A model generated the notes under the pieces. It ran no database searches. It was given only the letters and a program-made list of their open reading frames with translations, and was not told where the DNA came from. From assembly GCF_003597395.2 (NCBI RefSeq), contig NC_133771.1, forward strand, positions 137,445,951-137,509,950: a DNA stretch of 64,000 bases, written 5' to 3'. Origin of the DNA: Chelonoidis abingdonii. Taxonomy: Eukaryota > Chordata > Testudines > Testudinidae. The translations under genes were made by a program, and so were the position numbers. Below, in pieces: positions 43,131-54,599 of this stretch. How positions within the stretch are numbered: the stretch's first letter is position 1; every line of letters begins with the position of its first letter.

Positions 43131-46100
43131 TAAGTTTGCTAATACTACCTCAAACCAGCCACTAAAAAGAATTAAAAGGTTAAAAAAAATAAATAAAATA
43201 AGAGCAGTTTGGTTTTGATCTAATGAAAAAAGGCTGAATTAGAGAAAGTTGCTAAATTGGGTCACTTGTCTATACTGTACCTTTTATTCTTCATCCAGTT
43301 TGATGTAGCACAGATGTTAGACAGCTAAACACCACATACATCAATTTCTAGAGCATAAGCCACAATGACCCATTGACATCATTCAGACCTATGGTGGGTG
43401 CAATCTATGAGCAATCTGTAAAAGCCTTTAAAGATCTTTAACCTTCTGGATTACTTCAGAGCATCTCCCTTGCCCTATAAACAAACTCAGACTCCATTAA
43501 GATGACTCACTGGAACTGTCAATCCATCCATCCACTGTTGTGTCTGAGCAAAATCACATCCGACATGTTGAAAGTAGGCAGTTAGGCAGACAAGATAATT
43601 AATGCATAAACAATCACCCTCAAGAGATTGGGTCAGTAAAGTTAATAAGAAGCTATTTTCTTCCCCAGAGTCCTCAGAGCTTCTTTCAGAGTCCTGAGCA
43701 GTCTTCCATTTTTTACAGTATTCCCCCATTTCTACAGGCACTTGATGCTATGGAGACAATTGCATTAAAAATGTACTGACAGAAGATAGCCCCAGATTTT
43801 CAAAGTCACGAGTCAGGCCCTGGAAAATCATGAGATTGGCTTAAGAATCTTGAGACTTGAAAAGAACCCACTGGTGAGTATTTTTATTCATCTGCTTTCC
43901 AGTATTTGAGTTTTTAGGGTGCATTGGCTACCATTTTAAAGTCTTTGCCTGCAGGCATGAGGGCTAGAAACTTGTTATTTTTTTAAAAAATTGACATTAA
44001 GATTTTCACAGAACCACTTATTTCCTGGAGCTGGGGCTATAAGTGAAACATCAAATATTGCCAGCTCTCATTATTTTAATTAGCATCTTGTAACACGGAG
44101 ACCGATTATATTGGATCATGAGTGATTGAGGAGGGCTGGGCTCAGCAGCTAGCTGATGTCATCCTGACTAGGCCAGAGAGATCACTGCAAAGGCAGAGGA
44201 GACACACTCTACTCCCACTAAAAATACTGTCTTCAGAAGGCCCCCACCTCCTGGCAGTCCTCCAGCAAAGAAATGGCCAGGTTTCTGTCACTTGAATCCC
44301 CTTTCCCTGCACCCCCAAGCTGTTGTGCATTCAAGTTGATAGTGTCAGTCCAGTTCCTAGTGGAGAGGTGTTCATGTGAAAAAAATGACTTTCAAAATTG
44401 ACACTAATCATCTCTTTTCTAGGCACTTTCAGCATGGAGCAAATGGCTATGAAAATCCACTCAGCCCTCCATGAGAGAGAGAGAGAGAGAGAGACATACA
44501 CACAGGTTGGTTGGGTGTTATGGCGAAGCTTGTTCAACAATTACCCATATTGTGACTGTTCTGCAGAGTAACATTCCTGGGCACTGACATCCTATTGATC
44601 TGGTAAATGTCGTCAGTGCAAAACATTTAAAATCTTGAGAGGAAAAGAAAAGGAGAGAAAATATGGACTACTGCATTGGTAGTTCATAGCACTGCCTGTG
44701 TTGAGTTCTTCTCTAGTGATATTCATTGGAAAAGTTTCCCACTCGTAGGTCCATGCTTTAATATGAGGCCATGCCTCAAAGCGAACAAGGCTGCTGTCCC
44801 CCATCACACAAGTGGTACATTCCACTCCTACCGTGGCCCCTGCATCCCATAACTGGCAGTTCTCTTTTCCTGCTAATGACAGAGGATGTTTGTTTGACAT
44901 TTGCTCTTTTTAAAAATAGTCTAAGAACAAACAGCTGGTCTTTGTGCTTCTTATGGGTATCTAATGCCAGGACTTCAAATGCTCATTTGCACAAGTGGCC
45001 ATAATGGTTAGCCGTTGCTTAACTATGCATTTACGCAATACCACTGTCCTACCCATAGAACCTCTGCAAGTGCCCAGTAGATAGGGAATTGTTAGGGATG
45101 AACTAAAACCCTTACCCATTACATAAGCCTCTCGCTTATTCAGGTGGTGCAGTGTAGTGGACACACACATGCACAATGCAGAGGTCCCATCAAGAAAGGA
45201 CAAGTGGCTATATACAGTGAGCCAGGTTTTCTGCTCTGCCTGACCTGCACTTGTTGTGAGACCAGAAGGGAGGGGGAGGGAAAAGGTGACTTTACTATAT
45301 CTGGTCCACTTCCCTAAATCAAAGCCATCTAAAACCTGCTCCAGTTATACCTGGCTGCTTGGGAGCATAGCAGCCATTCTGGTAGCCAGGGATAGCTGGA
45401 GAACAGGAGTGCCCAGGTATGTCCCTTCTGCTGCACTAGTCCTACACCACCCAGGGAATTTATGACAAGGGAATCCCTAAGTAGCTGGTTAACCTGGTTT
45501 CTAGCCACTCTGCATTGTTGGAGTGGTACAAAGAAGCTGGCATGAGGGCCAGAATCTGGCTTCATGTCCTCCCCTTCTGCTTGCTGCCTTTGTGCCCTCT
45601 GTAAGATATCTGCACACCAGGATTAATACATCATACATAAGCTGAAAATGGTCCAAACTATTCAGGGAATAGGAATGAATAGAGAATTCATTTGTAGAAA
45701 TTGTGATCAGTTTGGGAATAAATTTGCCAACCGGAAAAATAAAAGTTCCATTCACAACAAATAATTTAAACAGTTCGGTGCCTAATATTGCTTGCTCTAT
45801 ATCAGGTCAAACTAGGGCACACTTTGATCTCTGTTTTAGCAATAATCACGCAAAGGATCAGATACTCCAATACAACAATGCATGGTTTTATCCTAGGGTG
45901 CTAGCCCTAAAAATAAGCATTGCCCTATGTTTTTCACACAGCTGTCCTTTTATTTTCTTGAAACATGGATTATCTTGACTAGGGTTACACTTAATCACTC
46001 TACGTGCATGGGCACATATGTGTTCTGGGGGCAGGGGCGCATTGCAGGGAGAGAGAGACCAGAAGGGATAGTAAAGGATGGTAAAACACAGATGCAACTG

Positions 46101-46170
46101 CTTTTCAACAATTAGCACCACTCCTACTTCTATTTCCATAAACCTCATTCTTGCAACTGGAAGACTGGCA
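43131..46170. other. Mostly unassigned; one possible repeat and a GA run
   Basis: At about 43795-44080 words such as 'aaatcatgagattggcttaa' and 'caaatattgccagctctcat' resemble a remembered turtle repeat of unknown class. A GA microsatellite lies at 44471-44494. Everything else, including frames of up to 96 codons (44613-44900), is anonymous. Confidence 0.45.
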
Positions 46171-46174
46171 AAAT

Positions 46175-46375
46175 GACAGTAGCATAGCTCTGGGGAACGA
46201 GTGCTTGACTAGGAGTCAGGTAAACTGGGTTCTACGCCTGGCCCTGCCAAAGCTCTTGGACCTCAATCTTCTTGTGCCTAATTTTCCTCATCTGTAAAAT
46301 AGGGATAATGATACTTTTTAAAATGCTTTCAAAGGTACTGAGGAAAAGTTCTATAACAGTGCAAGGGATCATTTT
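46175..46375 (+). repeat. MIR-type SINE
   Basis: It contains the tRNA-derived part 'gactaggagtcaggtaaact', GGGTTCTACGCCTGGCC, then the MIR core words 'cttgtgcctaattttcctc' and ATCTGTAAAATAGGGATAAT, followed by 'tttcaaaggtactgagg'. It is a diverged old copy in the plus direction. Confidence 0.8.
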
Positions 46376-47740
46376 TGTAAGGGGTTAATATTTCATTTAC
46401 TTACAGAAAATTGTACGGCTATCTAGCATTTTTGTGGGGGTTAATTAGGGAAATCGGGACCTGTTCAGATGTATTGTTTATTGCAGAAAACAGTTTAAAA
46501 GCAGCTGGAGTCTCAGCTGTGTTATAGCTGGTATTGGTTTCCTCCCTTGTTTTGCTTTGTTTCTTTCTCTTTGTGTTTATTCCACCAGTACAAACAGCAG
46601 CTATTAAAGGCCTTCTTACCTCAGGCCAGGCAGCCTGCTTCCAAAGGTGACACCACGTCTGCCTTGGGGATCCATCTGCCACTGGGCCATAGCAGTCTCT
46701 CCTTCTGTGAGGGATTCAACCTCTGAGAACACAATACATCTGCTGTGAGAAAAACTCAGGAAAGCCAGGCAAGCATGGGGTCTCAAGGAAACTGGAAGAG
46801 TCAGAACACCACATTCATCATGAGAGGCACTTAAGAAACTCACACACAGGAGATCCAGTTGTAAACATTTTGCTATTTTCCATCCAATGTTTATTATAAG
46901 GATTGTGAATAAAATAGGCCACAGATCATTGTAAGCAGCAACAATATAGAAGGGACACAGCTGGCACTCTGATCAGGGCAGACTAACTAAGGGTCTAGTT
47001 TCAACAAAATCAAAGTGACCTTTATGGAGAGCGCTGAGGCATATCTCCACCTAAAGTCAGAGATCCTTTGCTTGAGTGACCCCTGCAGAGACTTGGTCTT
47101 CCAAAGCTCTACTGTCCCTCCTCAGTGCCCAGCTCATGGCTCCCTTCCCTTGCCTTCTCTACTGCTCTCCTCATCCTTGATCTTCTCAGCTCAACCCACA
47201 GCTACTTTACTTCTTCTCAGCTCCAAGGCTTCCTTTTTCCCACTCCCCTCAAGAAAAGAATCATGCAATTTGTTTTCAAAAACTTACTATTTTCCCCCAG
47301 TTCCTGAGGCCACATTAACTAAAAGTGACTCCTTATGATCCAGAGCACCTGCACACCACACGGTGAAGTTGAGAGAGTACGGTCAGACACCTACATGCTG
47401 GCGGTTGAATATTCTGCTTTCCCCTAGGTCACATGGCTCATGACTCATTACCTCGGGAAGAAGGGACACTGACCCTGGATCTTCCCTTTGGGGTAGGATT
47501 GGCCAAGAGGGTGAGCTGCTGGGCTGGGTTTGTGAGAAAGCAGATTCTTCCCTGCAATGTCTGACTGCATGCTGGCTGCTCCCTTGCTCTAGTGAAAGCC
47601 AGGATCCAACTTTAATGACACCCCAACCCCTCCACTGTGGATCTGAAGATTCACACTTTGGGGGCTCATATCTCACCCCCAGCTTTGCTCCTCGATCCAC
47701 AGATGATAATAAAATATCGGGACTCATAGGACTCTGTGGA
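46376..47740. other. Unassigned non-coding stretch
   Basis: No recognised repeat is present. Short frames on both strands (46419-46843, 47015-47338, 47383-47751) are unrelated and lack domains. Confidence 0.5.
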
Positions 47741-47744
47741 GTCT

Positions 47745-48060
47745 GTAGCACCCACGGGGAAAATTAGTGGGTGCTCTGCACCCATCGGCAGCCAACCTCC
47801 CATCCTCACCCCACCTCACGTCACCTCTGTCTCCTCCCCTGAGCGTGCTGCATCCGCACCCCTCCGCCTCCCTCCCAGTGCTTGCCGCCACCGGGGTGGG
47901 ACGGGGATTTGGGGAAGGAGTCAGAATAGGGGCAGGGAGGGGGTGGAGTTGGGGCAGGGACTTTGGGGAAGGGGCGGGAGGGGGTTGGGCAGCTGTGAAG
48001 TCAAGGCGGGACTGGGAAGGGGCGCTGTGTCAAGCACCCACTGGGATGAGTAGAAGTCAG
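47745..48060. repeat. GC-rich interspersed repeat related to 32050-32275
   Basis: It starts 'ctgtagcacccacggg', has 'ggtgggtgctctgcaccc'-like words and a G-rich centre (47895-47995), and ends 'tagaagtcagtgctt'. Overlapping frames at 47736-48144 come from this GC-rich content. Confidence 0.45.
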
Positions 48061-48094
48061 TGCTTATGTTTGCACTTCACAGATTTAGATAAGT

Positions 48095-48235
48095 GTAATT
48101 ACTCCCATTTTATAGATGGAGAATCAGAGGCACTGAAACACTAAGTAACTTCCCCAAAGTCCAATAGAGATCCAGGAGCTGAATGGTGATAGAACCCAGG
48201 ACTCCCCAACTAACCTGCTCCATCATTTAGCATAC
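48095..48235 (-). repeat. MIR/L2-type core fragment, antisense
   Basis: It contains 'actcccattttatagatgga', 'gaatcagaggcactgaaa', 'taagtaacttccccaaagtc' and 'agaacccaggactcccc', the antisense MIR core. Confidence 0.6.
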
Positions 48236-48422
48236 ACCTGTGACAGATCTGCAAAGCACGGGACTACAACTTCCATCAATACCTTCCCTAGTGCACTTTC
48301 TTTCTCCAGTCCAGGTAAGGGTAGTGGCTGTGTTCTGTCTGGGAGTGGGAGCTGCATGGCAGCAGGGAGCTGGAGAGAAGCCTCTGGAACTGAACAGAGC
48401 CACATCTGGAACAGACTGTAAT

Positions 48423-50153
48423 CAGAGGCGGATTTCAAGTTAGTGGGGCCCTGTACTCAGCTTCATTTTCAGGGCCTTCCCTTGGGACCAAGTCAAGAAA
48501 AAGAACATTCCCTCTTATCTCCCCCATCCCTGTTTTTCATTCTTTTTTTCCTTCATCCTCCTCCTATATTATAAGTAATAGGAAGTAAATAAAAATAAAA
48601 TGAGGTACCTTGATTGTTTCTGTAGTCTTTTTTTTCCACAGACCACTTGAAAATTGCTAAAGGTCTTGGCAGACCACTTAATGATCTTTCTAAATATCGC
48701 TTGTACCATTAGCTAACTATTGTGAAGTGCTTTGGATAAGAGCTCTTTATAAAAAAACATTGGGGTGCAGGGTCTGACTAGGAGTTAGGATGTGGGAAGA
48801 GGCTCACGGTTGGGGTGTGGGGTCTGTGAGGGAGTTAGGGTGCAGGGTTGGGCTGGGGTGCAGGGTCTGGCCAGGAGTTAGGATGTGGGAGGAGGCTCAG
48901 GGTTGGCGTGCGGAGTCTGGAAGGGAGTTAGGGTGCAGGAGCAGGCAGGGGGTTGGGGTGTGGGCATAGCTAGTGGGGAGTGGGGCAGTGGCCATTCCTC
49001 CACCGAACACAAGTGGTGCCTTCTTAATTTTACTTGCCCGGGAGAAAGAAAGAAAAAAAGGCACCACACGCTGTGGCGCTTTTACTGACGGGGCAGCAGG
49101 TCCTTCACACAAAATGCCGCTGAAGACCCACCAACAAAGTACTGCCGAAGGTCCCACCACCAAAGTACTGCTGAAGACCCAGAGCGCCGCCCCATCAGTA
49201 AAAGCGCTGCAGCAGGTGGTGCCTTTTTCCCCTCGCTCCCTCTGTTCCCTCTAACTGGCTACACCCCTGGGTGTGGGGTCTGGCCAGGAGTTAGGGTGGG
49301 GGAGGGGGCTCAGGGCTGGGGCAGAGGGTTGGGGTATGGAGCGCTTACCTGGGGCAGCCCCTGTTTGGTGCAAGGAGTGCAAGTGGGGATGGGGGGAGGG
49401 TGTAGGAGCTCCCATTTGGTGCTCAGGTGGGGGTAGGGATGGGGAATGAGGGGGGTGCAGGAGTCACGGCAGGGGGATGGATGTGTGTATATGTATGTAT
49501 GTTGGGAGGGGGACACGACCACCCCAGCCCCCTGCCCTGAGCAGCTCAGGGCAGGGGATTGGAGGGGGCGTGTGTGTAGGGGGCAGTCCCAACACTTGCT
49601 GAGTCACCTTACCTGGCTGGCTAGCTAGCAAACATGTCCCTCCCCTGCTGCTGCTCCTGTTGGCTGCCAAAGAGAGCTGTGGTGGCAGCAGCACCTGAGA
49701 GCTGAAAACCCCTGGCTTGCTCCTCCCTTTCCCTGGCCTTTTTCCAGGGGCCACCAGCAGCAGTGCATGCCAGGGATTGCACCTGCACTGCCCGATATCC
49801 AGAGGAGCAGGGCAGCAGGACAGACATGGATGTCTGACCCACAAAGGGAGTGCACCTGCCTCCCCTACAGCGCGCCCCAGTTGGCCCCTCACCTGCTTGC
49901 CTCACCTGGCCACCAGCAGGAGCCCCGGGAGCCAGCAGGAGCCCGGCTCACCGGCTGGGAGAGTGCACGCACGCTGCGCTTCCAGCACAGCTCTTAAACA
50001 GCTCCATCCCTGTTCTCCACCACAGCTTCTGCCCTCACAGCGGTCTCCCCACAGGGAGTTCTGGACTGTGTTGGGGTCCCCAGCCCTAGAGCCCCTTGCA
50101 GTTGGGGGGCCCCATGCCAGGGCACTGTGTGTTTCACTGTAAATCCGCCTCTG
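48423..50153. mobile_element. Non-autonomous hAT-type element carrying a minisatellite
   Basis: The left end, CAGAGGCGGATTT, is matched by the right end, whose reverse complement is CAGAGGCGGATTTACA. The flanking 8-mers, ACTGTAAT (48415-48422) and GCTGTGAC (50154-50161), agree at 5 of 8 positions, all differences being transitions, so the TSD is plausible but decayed. The interior is GC-rich and without transposase. It holds a tandem array (48767-49345) and a GC-rich segment (49620-50100) in which many chance frames overlap. Confidence 0.65.
48767..49345. repeat. Minisatellite of about 45-50-bp units, interrupted
   Basis: Units begin 'ggggtgcagggtctg' and contain 'ccaggagttagg' and 'gtgggaggaggctcaggg'. 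About four units lie at 48767-48960 and one to two more at 49265-49345. The interruption (about 48960-49262) contains an inverted pair, GGCACCACACGCTGTGGCGC and 'gcgctgcagcaggtggtgcc', around 'cttttactgacggggc', so it may be a separate fold-back insertion. Confidence 0.6.
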
Positions 50154-50161
50154 GCTGTGAC

Positions 50162-51191
50162 TGCCAGACATTACAGCTGTGTAGGACTTATGGGCCGGGG
50201 TGTGGGGGGGGGGGTGCAGCAGGGTCTGGGCTGTGCTTCAGCACAGAGAGGTCCCAGTGAGAGAGACTAATTGAGCCTGGCCTGGAAAGCTGCAAGTGTC
50301 TATTTGCTTCAATAGAGACTGGACTGGAGAGGGCAGCCCAGGCACTAGGCCTGACAAGCCCAGATTGACAATTGGACTGTCCCCAAGGATCCAAACAGTT
50401 TAGGCTGTAAATACCCTAGGTACAGAGGCCTTTTCCTTTTTCTGCCAGCCCTAGTACATTACCCTTTCACTTAGCCATGTGACAAGTGATTACTGGGATC
50501 CAGCAGGGCTAGCACCTATAAGGCCTGGCTGCTGAAGCACCTACAATGCTCACCTCCAAGTTGCTGAACACCTGGCTTGCTACTGGCACTCTAGGGATTT
50601 GGTGTAGCATGCAGCCACAAGAATTAAACATGCTCCCCATGCCTTATACTGGCATCAGGGGTGCACAGAGGTTTTGGGGCATAATCTGAAATTAAGCGTC
50701 CCCTGACCCTTCTCAAAATAATTTTCACAGAGGGGAGACCCTGAGAAGGGGAAAGGGTGGGGGGAAGCTTAGAGCAGGAGTCTGACCTGAACTCACCCCA
50801 AAATGGCAGCTCCTATCCCACAGAGCTGAACCAAACTTCACTCTGTGGACATTGCAACCTGGTGCTTAGGATTGCAGCATCATTCAGGTTTGGCTTGGCT
50901 GTCCCTCCATCATGAGTGGTGCCGTAACCCCACGTACCGTGTTACACCATCACTTGGTTTGGTGGCTCTCTCAAATGGGAAACTTGGTACAAACAGAGCT
51001 TTTTGCACTCACCCTCCATTGGGTGGCCCTGTCTGGGACGTCCCAGATACCAGAACAGTCAGCAGCTACCAGAATAAAATGCAGGGCACTGAAATATTGC
51101 ACTAATTAAGCTCAATCCTGTAAGAGTTGGCTTTTCTGGGGTCAGTGTTGTCCCGGAATAATGTATTCCAGAAAGTTCCAACAACTTGACA
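50162..51191. other. Unassigned non-coding stretch
   Basis: Nothing recognisable is seen apart from a run of G at about 50201-50213. Short overlapping frames at 50845-51109 have no domain. Confidence 0.5.
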
Positions 51192-51199
51192 CCCATTGG

Positions 51200-52385
51200 C
51201 AGGGGCGGCTTTAGGTATTTTGCCACCTCAAGCACGGCAGGCAGGATGCCTTCGGCGGCTTGCCTGCGGGAAGTCATAAGAACATAAGAAAGGCCGTATC
51301 GGGTCAGACCATAGGTCCATCTAGCCCAGTATCTGTCTACTGACAGTGGCCAATGCCAGGTGCCCCAGAGGGAGTAAACCTAACAGGCAATGATCAAGTG
51401 ATCTCTCTCCTGCCATTCACCTCCATCCTCTGATGAGCAGAGGCTAGGGACACCATTCTTTACCCTTCCTGGCTAATAGCCATTTATGGACTTAGCAACC
51501 ATGATTTATCCAGTTCCCTTTTAAACATTGTTATAGTCCCAGCCTTCAACAACCTCCTCAGGTAAGAGTTCCACAAGTTGACTGTGTGCTGTGTGAAGAA
51601 GAACTTCCTTTATTTGTTTTAAACCTGCTACCTATTAATTTCATTTGGTGACCTTAGTTCTTGTATTATGGGAATAAGTAATAACTTTTCCTTATCCACT
51701 TTCTCCACATCACTCATGATTTTATATACCTCTATCATATCCCCCTAGTCTCCTCTTTCCAAGCTGAAGAAGCCTAGCCTCTTTAATCTTTCCTCGTATG
51801 GGACCCTTCTCAAACCCCTAATCATTTTAGTTGCCCTTTTCGAAACTCTTTCTAGTACTAGAATATCTTTTTTGAGGTGAGGAGACCACATCTGTACACA
51901 ATATTCGAGATGTGGGCGTACCATGGTTTTATATAAGGGCAATAATATATTCTCAGTCTTATTCTCTATCTCCTTTTTAATGATTCCTAACATCCTGTTT
52001 GCTTTTTTGACTGCCTCTGCGCGGACATCTTCAGAGAACTATCCCCAATGACTCCAAGATCTTTTTCCTGACAAGTTGTAGCTAAATTAGCCCCCATCAT
52101 ATTGTATGTATAGCTGGGGTTATTTTTTTCCAATGTGCATTGCTTTACATTTATCCATATTAAATTTAATTTGCCATTTTGTTGCCTAATCACTTAGTTT
52201 TGTGAGATCCCCAATCCCGCGGCAGCCTGCAGGAGGTCCACTGAAGCTGTGGGACCAGCGGACCCTCCGCAGGCACGCCGCCGAAGGCAACTTGCCTGCC
52301 ACCCTTGCGGCGACTGGCAGAGCGCTCCCCATGGCTTGCCGCCCCAGGCATGCGCTTGGTGTGTTGGTGCCTGGAGCCACCCCTG
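51200..52385. mobile_element. Non-autonomous hAT-type element split by a CR1 insertion
   Basis: The left end, CAGGGGCGGCTTTAGG, pairs with the right end, whose reverse complement is CAGGGGTGGCTCCAGG. A perfect 8-bp TSD, CCCATTGG, flanks it (51192-51199 and 52386-52393). The hAT sequence itself is only about 75 bases on the left and 175 on the right; a CR1 copy lies between. Both parts share 'ccttcggcggcttgcctgc' words in inverse form ('gccgccgaaggcaacttgcc'), which extends the inverted repeat inward. Confidence 0.88.
51275..52209 (-). mobile_element. LINE (CR1 clade) inside the hAT element, with RT C-terminal remnants
   Basis: On the minus strand, 52193-51987 reads ...ATTCQEKDLGVIGDSSLKMS and 51993-51745 reads MLGIIKKEIENKTENILLPL, MVRPHLEYCVQMWSPHLKKD and YEERLKRLGFFSLERGD. 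These form the C-terminal part of a CR1-clade reverse transcriptase. The two frames overlap at about 51990, so one frameshift separates them. The 3' UTR ends at 51275 with antisense 'cataagaacataagaa'. The protein resembles, but is not the same subfamily as, the copy at 16128-18240. Confidence 0.85.
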
Positions 52386-52393
52386 CCCATTGG

Positions 52394-53262
52394 GCTGAAG
52401 TAGCCAGCTCCTCAGCCTTGATGGGAGGAATCCCCACCCATACATCTGCCCAGAACCCCATCTGGTTATTCAGGGTTGGCCCTGGTGGGGGATTTTGCCC
52501 TTGTTGACAAATGTACGTACTTCATTAGAATTGCTTATAATACTATAAAATATATTTTGAGTCTGGATTAATTTATTAAGGCATTAAAATGGATCAATGG
52601 ATTTCTCACTTATACCCATTATTTATCAGTTTATTCTTGATATGTACCAGTCTATGTGGGAGCAGAATCTGGCCCAACAAATCTATCCAAAACTTCAACT
52701 ATAAAATGCATGGCAAGATCTTCCAGCATCATTAATTACAGATCAGTTATGCAGAAGATCTATAGCAATTGGGGTGGGGGGAGAAGAGAAGAGGAAGAAT
52801 TGTTTGTACAATAAGAATTAGCTGTTGTATCAATTCACATGAGGCATGCAACTTCAATATTCACAGTCATCTACGCTAGCTCTCAAATAAACAAGCAGAT
52901 AAACAAAATAAAGATTTAATTGCTCCAAAATGTCATTTGGCACTTTCCCCCTGTATTAATTGCACCACATTACTAGACTCAGTGGAATTAATATGGAATT
53001 TTTGTGGCAGTGCCAGCAAGAATGTGTTGCAGAAGCCTGAGTACAGATTTTTCCCACCCAGTTCTTTGCCACTCTTGTGAACACTAAAACAATCACCAGC
53101 CTGCATAAACCGTTGTTTGGTTTGTTAAGGCAGAACTTCAGAGATGGTACATTTTTAAAGTGACAGCTTAGAATCTCCAAGTGCTAACTCTTTACTGTTT
53201 TATTCTTCAGATAAACATATCTAGGACACAGGAATTGTCATATTGTCTCAGATAGATGATCC
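52394..53262. other. Unassigned non-coding stretch
   Basis: AT-rich anonymous sequence. No domain, paired termini or RNA boxes are seen. Confidence 0.5.
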
Positions 53263-53270
53263 ATCTAGGT

Positions 53271-53562
53271 CAGGGGTTCTCAAACTTCATTGCACTGCGA
53301 CCCTGTTTGACAACAAAAATTACTGTACAAACACCAGGAGAGGGGACTGAAGCCTGAGCCTGCCCAAGTCCCGCCAGCCTGCAGGGGGTAAGGGGGCCGA
53401 GGCCAAAGGGCTTCAGCCCCAGGTGGGGTCCTGTAACCTGAGCACCACCGCCCAGGATGAAAGCCCTTGAGCTTCAGCCCCAGGCAGCAGGGCTAGGCCC
53501 TGGGTTCTAGCCCCCAGCAAGTCTAATGCCAGCCCCGCCGACCCACAGTTTGAGAACCACTG
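53271..53562. mobile_element. Short hAT-type MITE
   Basis: The left end, CAGGGGTTCTCAAACTT, pairs with the right end, whose reverse complement is CAGTGGTTCTCAAACTG. This is the end signature of a widespread hAT group. Flanking 8-mers are ATCTAGGT (53263-53270) and ATCTAGTC (53563-53570), which agree at the first six positions. The interior is GC-rich ('cttcagccccaggtgggg', 'cttcagccccaggcagc'). The minus-strand frame at 53413-53640 is chance. Confidence 0.8.
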
Positions 53563-53768
53563 ATCTAGTCCAGCGTCTTGTACCAAACAGTGGCCAGTAG
53601 CAACAGCTTCAGAAAAGAGTGCAAGAAACCCTAGGTACATATGGATTAGCTTGCCTATAGTTTCTCCCTAATCCCTGTTAAAATTTGGCTTATGCTCTGA
53701 AGAATGAGGAGTTATAAAGAGACTTTGGGAAAGGGATAACATTTACTATTCTAACTCTAGATATTCTT

Positions 53769-54048
53769 TTGAGTGGTAGCCGTGTTAGTCTTTATCAGCA
53801 AAAAGAGTCCTTGGGGCACCTTAGAGACTAACAAATTTATTTGGGCATAAACTTTCGTGGGCTAGGACCCACTTCATCAGATATATGAAGTAAAAGGTAC
53901 AGGAGCAGGTATAAATACATGAAAGGATACCTGCTCCTGTATCTTTTACTTCATATATCTGATGAAGTGGGTCCTAGCCCACGAAAGTTTATGCCCAAAT
54001 AAATTTGTTAGTCTCTAAGGTGCCCCAAGGACTCCTCATTTTTTTTTC
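53769..54048 (-). repeat. Family A repeat forming a near-perfect palindrome (copy A3)
   Basis: The 108-base arms at 53805-53912 and 53927-54034 are inverted copies with one mismatch, separated by a 14-base loop (53913-53926). Read on the minus strand, the copy ends in the family tail GACTAACACGGCTACCACTC. The other side ends in a run of T. Flanking repeats CTAGATATTCTT (53757-53768) and CTAGATAGTCTT (54049-54060) match at 11 of 12 bases. Both arms share variants not found in the other A copies of the window (for example GGTGCCCCAAGG and ATAAACTTTCG), so one arm was copied from the other. Confidence 0.8.
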
Positions 54049-54469
54049 CTAGATAGTCTTGTTACCCATATAAATACACAATCCTGTTTTAAATCTTTCC
54101 AACCTCTTAGCGTGTGGAACTCGTTGCCACAAGTGGTCATCAAGGCCATCTTTATGAGTGAGAAAGAATTGCCTTTTATTTTTCCCTTTTATACGTTTAA
54201 CTCAGTGCTCATCTCAGGCCAAATAATGAACTAAGAATAAAAGCAGTTAAAAGCTAGCCCAAAATAAAACCTTTAAGAATTCTTTCTCCAAGGTTTAGGT
54301 CAGCCAGCTCTAGATATCACTGGCACATACTGAAAGCAATTTGTGGCAGCTGTGCACAGCTATTTAAGTCTAGGGACTGCCCATAGCACCTGAAGCTGGA
54401 AGAGTATTAAAAGGTTAAACGGACAGAATTGTGCTGAGGAAATTCTCCCCACAGACATAATATTAGTTG

Positions 54470-54590
54470 GCCGTGTGGTCTAAATGGTTAGAGTCAGAGG
54501 GATGCTGCATTCCAATTGCAGAAGAGTCAGTGAGTCACTTGTGTAACTGCGTGAGTCACTTTACCACCCTGTATCACAGCTGTTAACCCA
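54470..54590 (+). repeat. Diverged MIR or tRNA-type SINE
   Basis: It has 'gtgtggtctaaatggttaga' (an A-box-like part), 'gctgcattccaattgcag' and 'gtgagtcactttaccaccct', the order seen in MIR SINEs. Divergence is high. Confidence 0.5.
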
Positions 54591-54599
54591 CCTAGAAAA

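Noticed and set aside
44471..44494. GA run as a regulatory GAGA site
   Set aside because: A plain microsatellite; nothing ties it to a promoter.
49464..50171. Cluster of frames of 60-142 codons on both strands
   Set aside because: They lie inside a GC-rich non-autonomous hAT element and overlap each other in several frames.
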